The notes beneath the pieces were generated by a model. That model saw nothing but the letters and a program-made list of their open reading frames with translations, made no database searches and was not told the origin of the DNA. The position numbers were made by a program, and so were the translations under genes. From Acetobacter garciniae (lineage in GTDB: Bacteria; Pseudomonadota; Alphaproteobacteria; Acetobacterales; Acetobacteraceae): 64,000 nt of DNA. The stretch spans positions 186,001 through 250,000 of the forward strand of contig NZ_JAFVMH010000001.1 in NCBI RefSeq assembly GCF_017377735.1, in the 5' to 3' direction. Each line of letters opens with the position of its first letter. Positions within the stretch are counted from its first letter, which is position 1. Positions 53,590 through 62,299 of this stretch are shown here, piece after piece.

Positions 53590-54141
53590 ATGAAGCGGAG
53601 CTGCGGAGTGCGCTTACGAGGAATTGCCGGACTGGCATTAACTGGCAGTATGCTTGCCGGCTGTGCGACAACAGGTGGCCCTGTTCATCTCGGATCTCCC
53701 AATCCGTTCGGTTACATGAAGAAATCGGCTGTCTGCAAGACAACGCCGGTGCAAAAAGGGGCCGACGGCCAGCTTTCCACGACCATGACGGTCCGTTCGG
53801 ATGACGGGTTGTGCGAACTGCTGATCTCCCAGCCCAATGGCAAGGCTTATGCCAGCTTCGGCGTGACACCGCCGCCCGATCACGGCAAGGCGTTCCTGTA
53901 TTCGCTCGATGACAATACCCATGTCACCTATACGCCCACGCTGGGCTATGCGGGGCAGGATACGTTCACGGTCGTCCTTATCCCCGGTCGCGGCCTGCCG
54001 CGCACACGCCTGACGGTCACAGCACAGGTGGACGCCACGGGCGTGTATATTCCGCATCCAGCAGTCAGCGCACCCACGCCTGCCAGTGCGAAAGAGAAAA
54101 AGACGACCAGCCGCGGCAAGGCTGCGACACACCAGAAATAA
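53590..54141 (+). CDS. Lipoprotein with an Ig-like domain, unknown
   Basis: 183 residues from the ATG at 53590. Lipoprotein signal with lipobox LAGC (Cys25). The middle has a beta-sandwich domain like those in cadherin-type or Big_9-type repeats (DDNTHVTYTPTLGYAGQDTF), with two cysteines (VCKTT, LCELL). The C-terminus is Lys/Thr-rich. It may be an envelope or adhesin component. Upstream sequences are GC-poor relative to the window. Confidence 0.75.
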   Translation: MKRSCGVRLRGIAGLALTGSMLAGCATTGGPVHLGSPNPFGYMKKSAVCKTTPVQKGADGQLSTTMTVRSDDGLCELLISQPNGKAYASFGVTPPPDHGKAFLYSLDDNTHVTYTPTLGYAGQDTFTVVLIPGRGLPRTRLTVTAQVDATGVYIPHPAVSAPTPASAKEKKTTSRGKAATHQK

Positions 54142-54438
54142 CCGCTATCCACCCGCCCGGCCGGCCCGTCATGCGGGCCCGGTTGGCGCGGAGTGTGGAA
54201 CGGGTCTGCGCACCATCCCGACCGGCTCATACGGGTTCGATCGGCGCACGGGGTAGCGGGTTGGGCCGGGCAAAACCTGTCGCCCGACGGTAGCGCGGCC
54301 GTACCCTGGCCTTACCCCGCCTGGCAGATTAGCAGGCCCGACTCGCACATGCCGGGCTGGACAGGCTTGTGGCGTGAAAACCACCCCCATTCCGGCCTGA
54401 AAGATTCGGCTTGGCCGATCCCGCGGGTTTGGGGCCCT

Positions 54439-54891
54439 TCAGATCGAAAAAGTGATCGGTTCGCTCAGCGGGCGTTTGAGACCCGCTTTTTCCGCCTGGC
54501 GTACCAGGTCTTCCAGCGTGGTCTGGCGCATCTGCTCGGTCAGCTTGCGGTCGAACTTTGCCCAACATGGCTCTATGATCTTGGTCAGCAGCGGGCCGGG
54601 GGCGTTTTCGCCGTCGCCCTGGCTGTCATCGCCCACGACGGCTTCGATAATATCCACCAGCGAAATATCGCGCCGGGGGCGACCCAGCTTGTAGCCGCCA
54701 CGCGGGCCGCGAATGCTCTCCAGCAGTTTCGAGCGCGACAGGGCCTGAAGCAGCGGTTCGATTCCACGGCGCACCAGGCCCGAGCGTTCCGCGATATCCG
54801 CAGCACTGACAGTGCCGGACCGCCCGGCATAAAAGGCGACATCCAGCATGATGAGAACGGCTGTCATTGCCCTGTCACGACGCAGAATCAT
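54439..54891 (-). CDS. Rrf2-family transcriptional regulator
   Basis: 150 residues from the ATG at 54891 (AAGGA upstream). The winged helix spans residues 1-80 with the Rrf2 GPRGGYKLGRP wing. IscR's three Fe-S cysteines are missing: the only cysteine is Cys109, so it is not a classic Fe-S sensor. It is divergent from cysK (181 bp apart), which suggests a CymR-like role sensing cysteine supply. That is inference from position. Confidence 0.85.
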   Translation of the reverse strand: MILRRDRAMTAVLIMLDVAFYAGRSGTVSAADIAERSGLVRRGIEPLLQALSRSKLLESIRGPRGGYKLGRPRRDISLVDIIEAVVGDDSQGDGENAPGPLLTKIIEPCWAKFDRKLTEQMRQTTLEDLVRQAEKAGLKRPLSEPITFSI

Positions 54892-55071
54892 GGGTTGTAT
54901 CCTTCCTTTGGCCCGGTATGGCCTGCCATGCGCTGTGGTGCGGCAATGCCTGCCCGCCAGATTGCTGTTTTCCTGTCCAGAATACGCTATAGCAGGAGAA
55001 TGCCGGTTTATCTACGTTGTAATTTCGTATTATAAACGCATATCTCGTAAACAGTTCTTTCGGGGCTTTGA

Positions 55072-56058
55072 ATGACAGCGACAACGCAGAAAAACGAGCA
55101 ATACGGCTTTGCCGCACCGCGTGGGCGCGTTTACGATTCGGTCGTGAATGTCGTTGGCGGCACCCCGCTTGTCGCCCTGCCACGCCTGATGCACGAAGAC
55201 GAGCTGAAAAGCCGGTTGCTGCTGAAACTGGAATTTTTCAACCCGCTGGGCTCCGTCAAGGACAGAATCGGCGCCGCCATGGTGCTGGATGCCGAACGCC
55301 GGGGGCTGATCACGCCCGGGCGTACGCTGCTGGTGGAACCCACATCGGGCAATACGGGCATTTCCCTGGCCTTTGTGGCTGCCGCTCGTGGCTACAGGCT
55401 GGTCGTGACCATGCCCGAAGGGGCATCGATCGAGCGGCGTCGCATGCTGCGGCTGATGGATGCGCAGGTGGAGCTGACGCCCGCGCGCCTGGGCATGGCC
55501 GGGGCGATTGCCCGGGCTAACGAAATCTTGAACGAAACGCCCGATGCCTGGATGCCCGATCAGTTCGACAACCAGGCCAATCCGGCGGTGCATGCCGCAA
55601 CCACGGCCGAGGAAATCTGGGCCGATACGGCGGGCGAGGTCGATGTGGTGGTGGCCGGCGTGGGCACCGGCGGCACGGCCACGGGTATTGCCATGGCGCT
55701 CAAGCCGCGCCGCCCGGGGCTTGAGGTGTTCGGGGTCGAACCGTCCGAAAGCGCCATCCTGAACGGGGACGAACCCGGTCCGCACGGCATCCAGGGCATT
55801 GGGCCCGGCTTTTGTCCGGGCACCCTCAATACTGCCCTGCTCGATGGGGTGCTGACCGTGACGGAGCGCGAAGCCATTGCCGCTGCCCGCCGCTGCGCGA
55901 GGCTGGACGGCATTCCCATCGGTATTTCATCGGGGGCGGCGCTGCATGCGGCTCTGCAACTGGCGGCCAAGGATCAGTACAAGGGCAAGACCATTGTAGT
56001 CATCACCCCGTCCTTTGCGGAACGGTACCTGTCTACCTCGCTGTTTAACGGGCTGTAA
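55072..56058 (+). CDS. cysK: Cysteine synthase (O-acetylserine sulfhydrylase)
   Basis: 328 residues, a fold-type II PLP enzyme. The PLP lysine is Lys63 (GSVKDRIG), with the TSGNTGISLA substrate loop and the GTGGTATGI phosphate loop. PSSGAAL-like GISSGAALHAAL is typical of CysK. It makes cysteine from O-acetylserine and sulfide. Upstream are AT-rich bases (54965-55065), probably the promoter and site for the divergent Rrf2 regulator. It ends before a strong two-way terminator. Confidence 0.94.
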   Translation: MTATTQKNEQYGFAAPRGRVYDSVVNVVGGTPLVALPRLMHEDELKSRLLLKLEFFNPLGSVKDRIGAAMVLDAERRGLITPGRTLLVEPTSGNTGISLAFVAAARGYRLVVTMPEGASIERRRMLRLMDAQVELTPARLGMAGAIARANEILNETPDAWMPDQFDNQANPAVHAATTAEEIWADTAGEVDVVVAGVGTGGTATGIAMALKPRRPGLEVFGVEPSESAILNGDEPGPHGIQGIGPGFCPGTLNTALLDGVLTVTEREAIAAARRCARLDGIPIGISSGAALHAALQLAAKDQYKGKTIVVITPSFAERYLSTSLFNGL

Positions 56059-56083
56059 CCCGCCCGGCCGGGTCATTGGGCAT

Positions 56084-56118
56084 AAAAAAAACCGCCTCCT
56101 GCAAAGGGGCGGTTTTTT
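56084..56118. terminator. Two-way terminator between cysK and the OmpA-family gene
   Basis: A stem of AAAACCGCC against GGCGGTTTT closes over a short loop, with A8 on one side and T6 on the other. Both cysK (plus) and the convergent OmpA-family gene (minus) can use it. Confidence 0.9.
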
Positions 56119-56138
56119 ATGTCAGTGCAGGCCGGTTT

Positions 56139-57299
56139 TCAGCGGAAGACGATTTCCACCCGGCGGTTCTGGGGCTCTTTGGTGTTGGGGCCGGTGGCAA
56201 CCAGCTGGTTGGCTTCCCCATAGGCATGGACATCGATGGTGGAGCCCGCAACGCCGTCGCGCATGAGTTCGGCCTTCACCACTTCCGCCCGGCGCAGGGA
56301 CAGTTTCATGTTGTAGCTCGCCCCCGCAGCCTCACCCGGATGGGCGGATGAATTATCCGTATAGCCGGATACGACGATACGGGTCAGCGCCACGCGGGTT
56401 GCGGCCTGTGCCGCCGTGTTGACGATGGCGCGCGCCCGATCGGTCAGTTCCGACTTGTCCCAGTCGAAAAAGACCAGGTAGCTGCGCGTGGCCTGGGGTG
56501 CGGGCACGGCGGGTGCCGTGGCGGGCGGGGGCGGCGGGGGTGCCGGGTTGAATTCATACCGCAGGCCCAGCATGAGCGAATGGTTGAAGTCGGTCTTGGT
56601 GTCGTGGTTGCTGCTGGCGAAGGAATAGGCGTGTGTCTGGCTCATCCCGCCCAGGGAACCGCCAACCGTGCCCCAGCCAGAAGCCGTATGCGACTGCGGG
56701 CCCAGCATGGTCCAGAACCGGTATTCCGCCGTGGCCGACAGGCCGACAGCGCCGGGCAGGGGAAAGGACATGCCGAAAATGCCCTGATAGGCGAAATTGC
56801 CGAACGTGCCGCCCACATGCTCGTTCAACTGGTTGTTCGGCATGGTCAGCGACGTGCGCAGGGCCGTCCACCCATAGCCTATGCCCGCACCGAAATAGGG
56901 GAAGATGTAGGGGCTGCCCACATCCATGTCGAACAGCGCGTTGGCCATGACGCCATAGGTCTGGCGGCGACCGCCCGCCTGGGTCTGCACCGCGTCGTTC
57001 CCAAGCCCCCTGTAGGCCATGCTGCGGTAATCGCCCTCGACCTCGACCCGAAAGCCGTTGCCCAGGCCCCAGCCGAGCGCGCCAATGCCCACCCCACCCG
57101 TTCTCCACTTGTCGCGCCCGCTGGGGAAGGCTGTGTTCGCGCGGACACGCTGGTCCTGGTTGAACGTCGCCCCCCCTTCGCCCGATACGTACAGACCCTG
57201 CACCGGCTGCGCGTGCGCAGCGGCGGCAAAAAACAGAAGCCCAGCGGCCAGGGGCGCAGAAAGCAGCGTTTGCGCGAGCAGAGTCTGGCGCGGCTTCAT
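56139..57299 (-). CDS. OmpA-family outer-membrane porin
   Basis: 386 residues from the ATG at 57299 (GGGGAG upstream). Signal peptide ends AHAQ. An N-terminal beta-barrel (about residues 30-250, amphipathic strands) is followed by a Pro hinge (PAPPPPPP) and the OmpA peptidoglycan-binding domain (GYTDNSSAH, NMKLSLRRAEVVKAEL and the C-terminal NRRVEIVF). It anchors the outer membrane to the wall. A perfect CRP-type palindrome lies 165 bp upstream. Confidence 0.92.
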   Translation of the reverse strand: MKPRQTLLAQTLLSAPLAAGLLFFAAAAHAQPVQGLYVSGEGGATFNQDQRVRANTAFPSGRDKWRTGGVGIGALGWGLGNGFRVEVEGDYRSMAYRGLGNDAVQTQAGGRRQTYGVMANALFDMDVGSPYIFPYFGAGIGYGWTALRTSLTMPNNQLNEHVGGTFGNFAYQGIFGMSFPLPGAVGLSATAEYRFWTMLGPQSHTASGWGTVGGSLGGMSQTHAYSFASSNHDTKTDFNHSLMLGLRYEFNPAPPPPPPATAPAVPAPQATRSYLVFFDWDKSELTDRARAIVNTAAQAATRVALTRIVVSGYTDNSSAHPGEAAGASYNMKLSLRRAEVVKAELMRDGVAGSTIDVHAYGEANQLVATGPNTKEPQNRRVEIVFR

Positions 57300-57463
57300 G
57301 GTTTTCTCCCCGCTGTGGCAGTGCGATACGTCGGGTCCGACGTCAGGTGAAAGGACGGCACACATGCTTGCCTTCTTTGCTGTAAAGTTGGCCGCGGCGC
57401 AACAGGCAGAAGGGCGAGTTTGCCCAAACGGGCCGTTTTTGTCGGCAATAAATCGTGCATCCG

Positions 57464-57479
57464 TGTGACATAGGTCACA
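57464..57479. promoter_or_regulatory. CRP-type binding site upstream of the OmpA-family gene
   Basis: TGTGA-CATAGG-TCACA, both half-sites identical to the E. coli CRP consensus with the 6-base spacer. It lies 165 bp before the porin start, in the gap behind the DUF1491 gene. A CRP/FNR-family regulator could act there; binding is not shown. Confidence 0.6.
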
Positions 57480-57494
57480 ATGTATCTGCCTGTA

Positions 57495-57842
57495 TCAAAG
57501 CAGTATTGCTTGAAACGGAGGGCTGAAATCGGCCGCGTCGATCTCCAGCACCCATAGATCGGGATCGTAACGAAGCTGGCGCGCGACATAGTCCTGCACT
57601 TCGCTTTCCCCTACCGGGTCCGGCCCCGTGGCCCGCAGCCAGGCATTCTCACCATCTTGTGTTCGTGTCTGGCTGAGTACGACGCCCTGACCCCCCCTGC
57701 CATTGAGCACCACCAGAATACTGCCCGCATCCGCGTCGCCCTTGCGGGCGATCACGGCCATGCGCCCGTCCATGGCGGACTGGCGTATGATGGCGCGGGC
57801 GATCAGGTCGCTGCGCAGGCGCGGGGGCGGGGCCATGTCCAC
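57495..57842 (-). CDS. DUF1491 family protein
   Basis: 115 residues; a GTG at 57842 or ATG at 57836 is the start, 2-8 bp after the protease stop. The DUF1491 pattern is visible: LRSDLIARAIIRQSAMDGRMA at the start, then ARKGDADAGSILVVLN and ARQLRYDPDLWVLEIDA at the end. It is a small alphaproteobacterial protein of unknown function, last in the topA-rnr-protease run. Confidence 0.85.
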   Translation of the reverse strand: MDMAPPPRLRSDLIARAIIRQSAMDGRMAVIARKGDADAGSILVVLNGRGGQGVVLSQTRTQDGENAWLRATGPDPVGESEVQDYVARQLRYDPDLWVLEIDAADFSPPFQAILL

Positions 57843-57844
57843 CG

Positions 57845-60106
57845 TCAGTTATTGGTGGACAGGATGGGGGCTGACGCCGCCTCATCGGGGATGGCGGCAA
57901 TCGCGGTTTTGTACCAGGCCGGGTTTTCCAGCAAAGCGCGGGCCACGTTCAGGTCCCGATCGCTCCCCAAGGCTGCCGGGCAGGCCTTGCGAATGGCCAG
58001 GATGCGCGACACCGGCAGCGGATAGCGCGCCGCGCGGGACGCCGCGACCGCGGCCTGGCTGTCCAGGCGGCCTGTGGGCAGGTCGGCCAGCGTGCGGGCC
58101 AGGTCGGCCTCGCCCAGGCTGGTGCAGATCTGGGGCATGACGCCAAGCCCCTGCAAGGGCCAGTGCAGCGGGGCGATGACACGGCTCCAGGTCACGAACA
58201 GTTCCCCTTCATCGGGCAACTGGGCCACGGTCTGCACCAGCCCCTTGCCCAGTGTTGCGCTGCCGATCACCACCGCGCGCCGGTGGTCGGCCAGGGCCGC
58301 GGCCAGGATTTCGGCCGCACTGGCCGTGCGGCCATCGACCAGGATGGTAATGGGCAGCCCGCCGGTCATGTCTCCGCCCTGCACGGCCCAGATATGGTTG
58401 GCCTGCGGGTCGCGCCCGCTGGTAACGGCGGCAACGCCGTGGTCGAGCAGGAGGGCTGCCGCCGTCACGGCCTGCTGGAGCACGCCGCCGCGGTTGCCGC
58501 GCAGGTCGATGATAAGCCCTTTCAGGTGCGGGGCCTGGGTCGCCTGATCCAGATACTGGCTGAGTTCCTCGGCCGTGTCGGATGAAAACGCGGTAATGCG
58601 CAGCACGATGATGGAGCCGCTGGCAAAGGCGAAAACCGTCTCGGGCGGGACCTTGGCGCGCCGCAGCACCACCGTGCGGGCCCGGGCCTGCCCCGGGGTA
58701 AGCAGGCGCAGCACCAGCCGGGAATCCTCTGGCCCGCACAGCCACTGGCTGACCGTGGCGGCGGATTGGCCGGCGGTGGAGCGGTTGTTGACCGCTAAAA
58801 TCCGGTCCCCCGTCTCGATCGCGGCGGGCCAGGCCGGTCCGTTGGCGTTGATCGCGGCAATGACCACATGCTTGCCCGATTGCGCCAAGGTGACCCCGGC
58901 ATCGGCTTCTCCACCGATACGGGCTTCGCGGTCCGTGGCGGCGGAGGACGGGCCGATATAGCGCGAATAGGGGTCGAGATGATTGAACAGCTCGTCAAAA
59001 AACGCCTGGAGCAGGTCGTCACGGCTGGCGGTGCGCACCGCATCGGAATGCGCGCGCGCCGTATCGAGGAAATCGGTGGCAAGCTGCGCCCAGCCGTCGA
59101 TATTGTCCTGTGCGGGGGCAGGGCGTGACAGCAGATGGCTCTGCCCGGATAAAAGCTGGATATCCGCCCCGCGTGTATCGAAGGCCAGTGAGGGGTCGAG
59201 TGCCGTCAGGCACCCCAGCCCCCATAGGGTGAAGTCCCGGCTGCTATGCGGTTCAAGCGTGCGCGGCCCCAGGAACTGGAGTGCCGTGCCGATAACCGAG
59301 CGGATCAGCGGCAGGTCGCTCGCGGGCGGCTGGTCCGGAGCACTGGCCTCAGCAACCGTAGCAGGGCCAGTTGCGGCGGAACCGGGGGGCGCGCCGGCTG
59401 TGGAAGAACCATCCGCCGAAGTCGCATTCCCCGAAGAACTACCCCCCGCTGCACCATTTCCCGCCGTAGCATTCGCAGATGTGTTCCCGGCGGCGGCATT
59501 TCCCGAAGTTGCGCTACCAGCGGCGGCGCCATTTTCCCCAGCACCATTGGCAGCGGAATTTGCACCGGGCGTGGTGGCAGCGGTGGAAGAATGAACAGCC
59601 GGTGCGCCCCCTCCCGCCGCATCGGGCAGGCTGGCTCCGGGGGTGGCCGACGCGCCCGCAGCCGCCTTTGCGTCCATTGCCCCGACGGGGGCGGAAACGA
59701 CCGAGGGGACCACGGTGGCGGCCGCGTTCCCGTCCGGCTGGCTGGCGGGTGCCTGCGTGGCGGTGGAGGCAGCTCCGGCCACCTTGCCGGCCCGCCCTGT
59801 GGGGGAAGGTGCGGGAGCCGCTCCTGAGCCCGCTGGCGGTGTGCTGGGCGGGGTGAAGGGGCTCTGCCCCGGGCTTTCATCCTGCGCGTGCAGGGTGGCG
59901 GGCTGGCAGAGCAGCAGGACCGCGACAATCATGACCGGCAGGCCATAGAGCGGCAGGGCCCGTGCGCGCGGCCCCCGTACACGCCCATGCCGTGCGGATA
60001 CTCCCCTTGCAGGCACGCCCCGAAGGGACGGGCCGCGTACGGGCGTACTGCGTGCGGGCAAGCCGCGAAGGGCGCAGGCGCTACGAAAAGGCAGGTCAGC
60101 ACGCAT
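57845..60106 (-). CDS. S41-family C-terminal processing protease with a long low-complexity region
   Basis: 753 residues from the ATG at 60106, which overlaps the rnr stop by 11 bp. Residues 1-55 are Arg-rich; the signal may really begin later (MIVAVLLLCQPATLHAQ at 59). Residues about 75-265 are a low-complexity Ala/Gly/Ser/Asn linker. The PDZ domain and S41 protease follow: catalytic Ser in VDGRTASAAEIL and Lys in GSATLGKGLVQ. It trims envelope proteins. The expected role is inferred from the family. Confidence 0.87.
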   Translation of the reverse strand: MRADLPFRSACALRGLPARSTPVRGPSLRGVPARGVSARHGRVRGPRARALPLYGLPVMIVAVLLLCQPATLHAQDESPGQSPFTPPSTPPAGSGAAPAPSPTGRAGKVAGAASTATQAPASQPDGNAAATVVPSVVSAPVGAMDAKAAAGASATPGASLPDAAGGGAPAVHSSTAATTPGANSAANGAGENGAAAGSATSGNAAAGNTSANATAGNGAAGGSSSGNATSADGSSTAGAPPGSAATGPATVAEASAPDQPPASDLPLIRSVIGTALQFLGPRTLEPHSSRDFTLWGLGCLTALDPSLAFDTRGADIQLLSGQSHLLSRPAPAQDNIDGWAQLATDFLDTARAHSDAVRTASRDDLLQAFFDELFNHLDPYSRYIGPSSAATDREARIGGEADAGVTLAQSGKHVVIAAINANGPAWPAAIETGDRILAVNNRSTAGQSAATVSQWLCGPEDSRLVLRLLTPGQARARTVVLRRAKVPPETVFAFASGSIIVLRITAFSSDTAEELSQYLDQATQAPHLKGLIIDLRGNRGGVLQQAVTAAALLLDHGVAAVTSGRDPQANHIWAVQGGDMTGGLPITILVDGRTASAAEILAAALADHRRAVVIGSATLGKGLVQTVAQLPDEGELFVTWSRVIAPLHWPLQGLGVMPQICTSLGEADLARTLADLPTGRLDSQAAVAASRAARYPLPVSRILAIRKACPAALGSDRDLNVARALLENPAWYKTAIAAIPDEAASAPILSTNN

Positions 60107-62294
60107 GAGTGGGAGAAGCCAGAACTACAGTGCCCCGCGCCGGGCAGGTTGCCAGCAGAACTGCTGAAAATACGCTCCCGCCCCCATCAGGGGTGAAACG
60201 GCGTGGCGCGGCGCCGCCGTGCAGCGAGTCGTCAGGCCCGTCCCTGCGGGAAGGAAAAGCTGACCAGGAAAGAAAAGACGGAGTTCCGGTTTTCGTCAAT
60301 CGCACGCGAAGGCCGTTCCGCGTTGCTGTCATGGCATGGACACTCACGCACTTGCCCACCTGCGGGGCCAGGAAAAGTGCGGCCAGGCGGTTCTGGCAGT
60401 CCTGCCCGATCTGGTCCGCGCGGCGTTGGGTAAAGTTCAGGTGCACTGCAAGTGTGGCCACACCCTGTTGCCGTTGTGCAACGTTGCGCGGGGGGGAAAG
60501 CGGGCCCCCGGCGATGGGGGCGGACTCGCATAACGCGCTGAGCAGGCGGTGGTTCAACAGATCGGCGTAGCGGCGGATGGGGCTTGTGAAATGCGCGTAA
60601 AGCGGCAGGCTGAGCCCCGCATGCCGCGCAGGTGTGGCACTGTAGCAGGCCATGGGCCGGGGTGTTGAAGCCGTAGCGGCGGCGTGGATTCTGAACAGCC
60701 CGCCAAGCTGGTGGTCATGCAGCATGGTGGCGGCACGGGCATTGGCTGCGATCATGCACGCCGCCACCAGGTCATGGGCCGGCAGGCGCTGGCGCTGGGT
60801 GAACGCCACGGGCAGGCCCGCATCGTCCAGCGTTACGGTCCAGGCGGTTTCGTCCTGCCGGGTGGCCCCGCGGCGGGTGTCGGCCTGGGCCAGGGCGTGG
60901 CTTGCCGCCCACAGGGTGGGTAGCAGGGCTGTGGGCAGGGCATGGATGGCATGGCCAGCGGGCAGGCCGGCGCCGTCCAGGGCGTGTTGTGTGTCCTCAT
61001 AGGTCAAGCGGGCGGCACTGCGCATGACCCCCCGCCCCAGACGGCACTGGCCAAGCGTGCCATCCGCGCCGACATGCATGTCAACGAACAGGCAGAGCCG
61101 GTCCTGGCCGGGCAGGAGGGAGCATGCATCCTCCGACAGGCTGGGCGGGAGCATGGGCACCACCTGGCCGGGCAGGTAAATGGATGTGCCCCGGGCGCGG
61201 GCCTGTTCGTCCAGTGCCGAGCCTTCGGCCACGTAATGGCTGACATCGGCAATGGCCACGACCAGCCGCCATCCGTCCCCCGCCGGTTCGGCCCACAGGG
61301 CATCGTCAAAATCATGTGCGGTGGCGTCGTCTATGGTCACAAAGGGCAGGTGGCGCAGGTCCTGGCGGCCCTGTGCCTGCCAGTCCTGCGCCGAACGCCC
61401 CTGCATGGCCGTGGCGGCCCGCTGCACCCGTTTTCCTTCCTCCTGCGCGGCGGCGGAGAACGCGACTGGCGCGTCATGGGTCAGCAGGCTCAGCCGTGCG
61501 GCCATGCCGGGGGCATCGGCATGGCCCAGACGTGTGTGCAGGCATATGCGATACGGCTGCCCCGCCCCGGGCCGGAGGTCGGCCAGTGCGATTTCCCCCG
61601 GGGCCAGAGGAGGAACGGGAGGGGCAATGCCATTGGCCGCAACGCTGCTGCCTGCCGGCGGGGGCGTGGCGTCGTGCAAGGGCGCCGCCAGGCGTGCATC
61701 GCACGCCATCAGCGTTGCGGGGGCGTCATCTGCCGCGGCTACGGCCGTGACGGCCAGTTGGCGCGGTGCCCCTTCCAGCAGGCGCAGGCCGCGTGCCTCA
61801 CGCAGGCGCGGCCCATCGGCGGGCCGCAGGCGGACAAGGACCAGATCCGCAGGCAGCAGGGCCGGGCAGTCGGGCGGGGGGGCCAGCAGGGTGGCGCGCG
61901 GGGTGCGGGGGTAGTCGGGCAGAAAACCCTGTGCCGTGCCGTTGGCCGCGATCGCAGTGACCCGCAGGCGCGCGACCTCCGGCAGGCCGATGGCGGCTTT
62001 CAGGCGGTTGGGCGGCAGGTCGATGAGCGCGCCAGACACCGCCAGGTCATGCAGCAGCGTTTTCAGCGCAGCCTTGCGGCCCACGGGCAGGCCAAGGGCG
62101 CGCAGGATATCCGACAGCCCCAGGGGTGTGCCCACGGAACCACCCGCCTGGCCACCCATGGGCTTACTGGGGGGATTCCCCGCCCGCATGCCTGCGGATG
62201 TCGAGGGCGGCACCCCGGGCGCGTTTTCCCCGCGCAGTACGGCCAGCACGGCCGCCGCGCAGGGCGGGGCCGTTCGTTCAGCCCCGTAAGCCAT
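60096..62294 (-). CDS. rnr: RNase R-like exoribonuclease (RNB family)
   Basis: 732 residues. The catalytic RNB domain has the four Asp motif TIDDATAHDFDDAL and the HFTSPIRRYADLLNHR signature. An N-terminal winged-helix segment (GLSDILRALGLPVGRKAALKTLL) precedes cold-shock domains. The C-terminal S1 domain looks shortened and diverged. RNase R degrades structured RNA 3' to 5'. It starts 5 bp after the topA stop and overlaps the protease gene. Confidence 0.9.
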   Translation of the reverse strand: MAYGAERTAPPCAAAVLAVLRGENAPGVPPSTSAGMRAGNPPSKPMGGQAGGSVGTPLGLSDILRALGLPVGRKAALKTLLHDLAVSGALIDLPPNRLKAAIGLPEVARLRVTAIAANGTAQGFLPDYPRTPRATLLAPPPDCPALLPADLVLVRLRPADGPRLREARGLRLLEGAPRQLAVTAVAAADDAPATLMACDARLAAPLHDATPPPAGSSVAANGIAPPVPPLAPGEIALADLRPGAGQPYRICLHTRLGHADAPGMAARLSLLTHDAPVAFSAAAQEEGKRVQRAATAMQGRSAQDWQAQGRQDLRHLPFVTIDDATAHDFDDALWAEPAGDGWRLVVAIADVSHYVAEGSALDEQARARGTSIYLPGQVVPMLPPSLSEDACSLLPGQDRLCLFVDMHVGADGTLGQCRLGRGVMRSAARLTYEDTQHALDGAGLPAGHAIHALPTALLPTLWAASHALAQADTRRGATRQDETAWTVTLDDAGLPVAFTQRQRLPAHDLVAACMIAANARAATMLHDHQLGGLFRIHAAATASTPRPMACYSATPARHAGLSLPLYAHFTSPIRRYADLLNHRLLSALCESAPIAGGPLSPPRNVAQRQQGVATLAVHLNFTQRRADQIGQDCQNRLAALFLAPQVGKCVSVHAMTATRNGLRVRLTKTGTPSFLSWSAFPSRRDGPDDSLHGGAAPRRFTPDGGGSVFSAVLLATCPARGTVVLASPTHAC

Positions 62295-62299
62295 GATGC

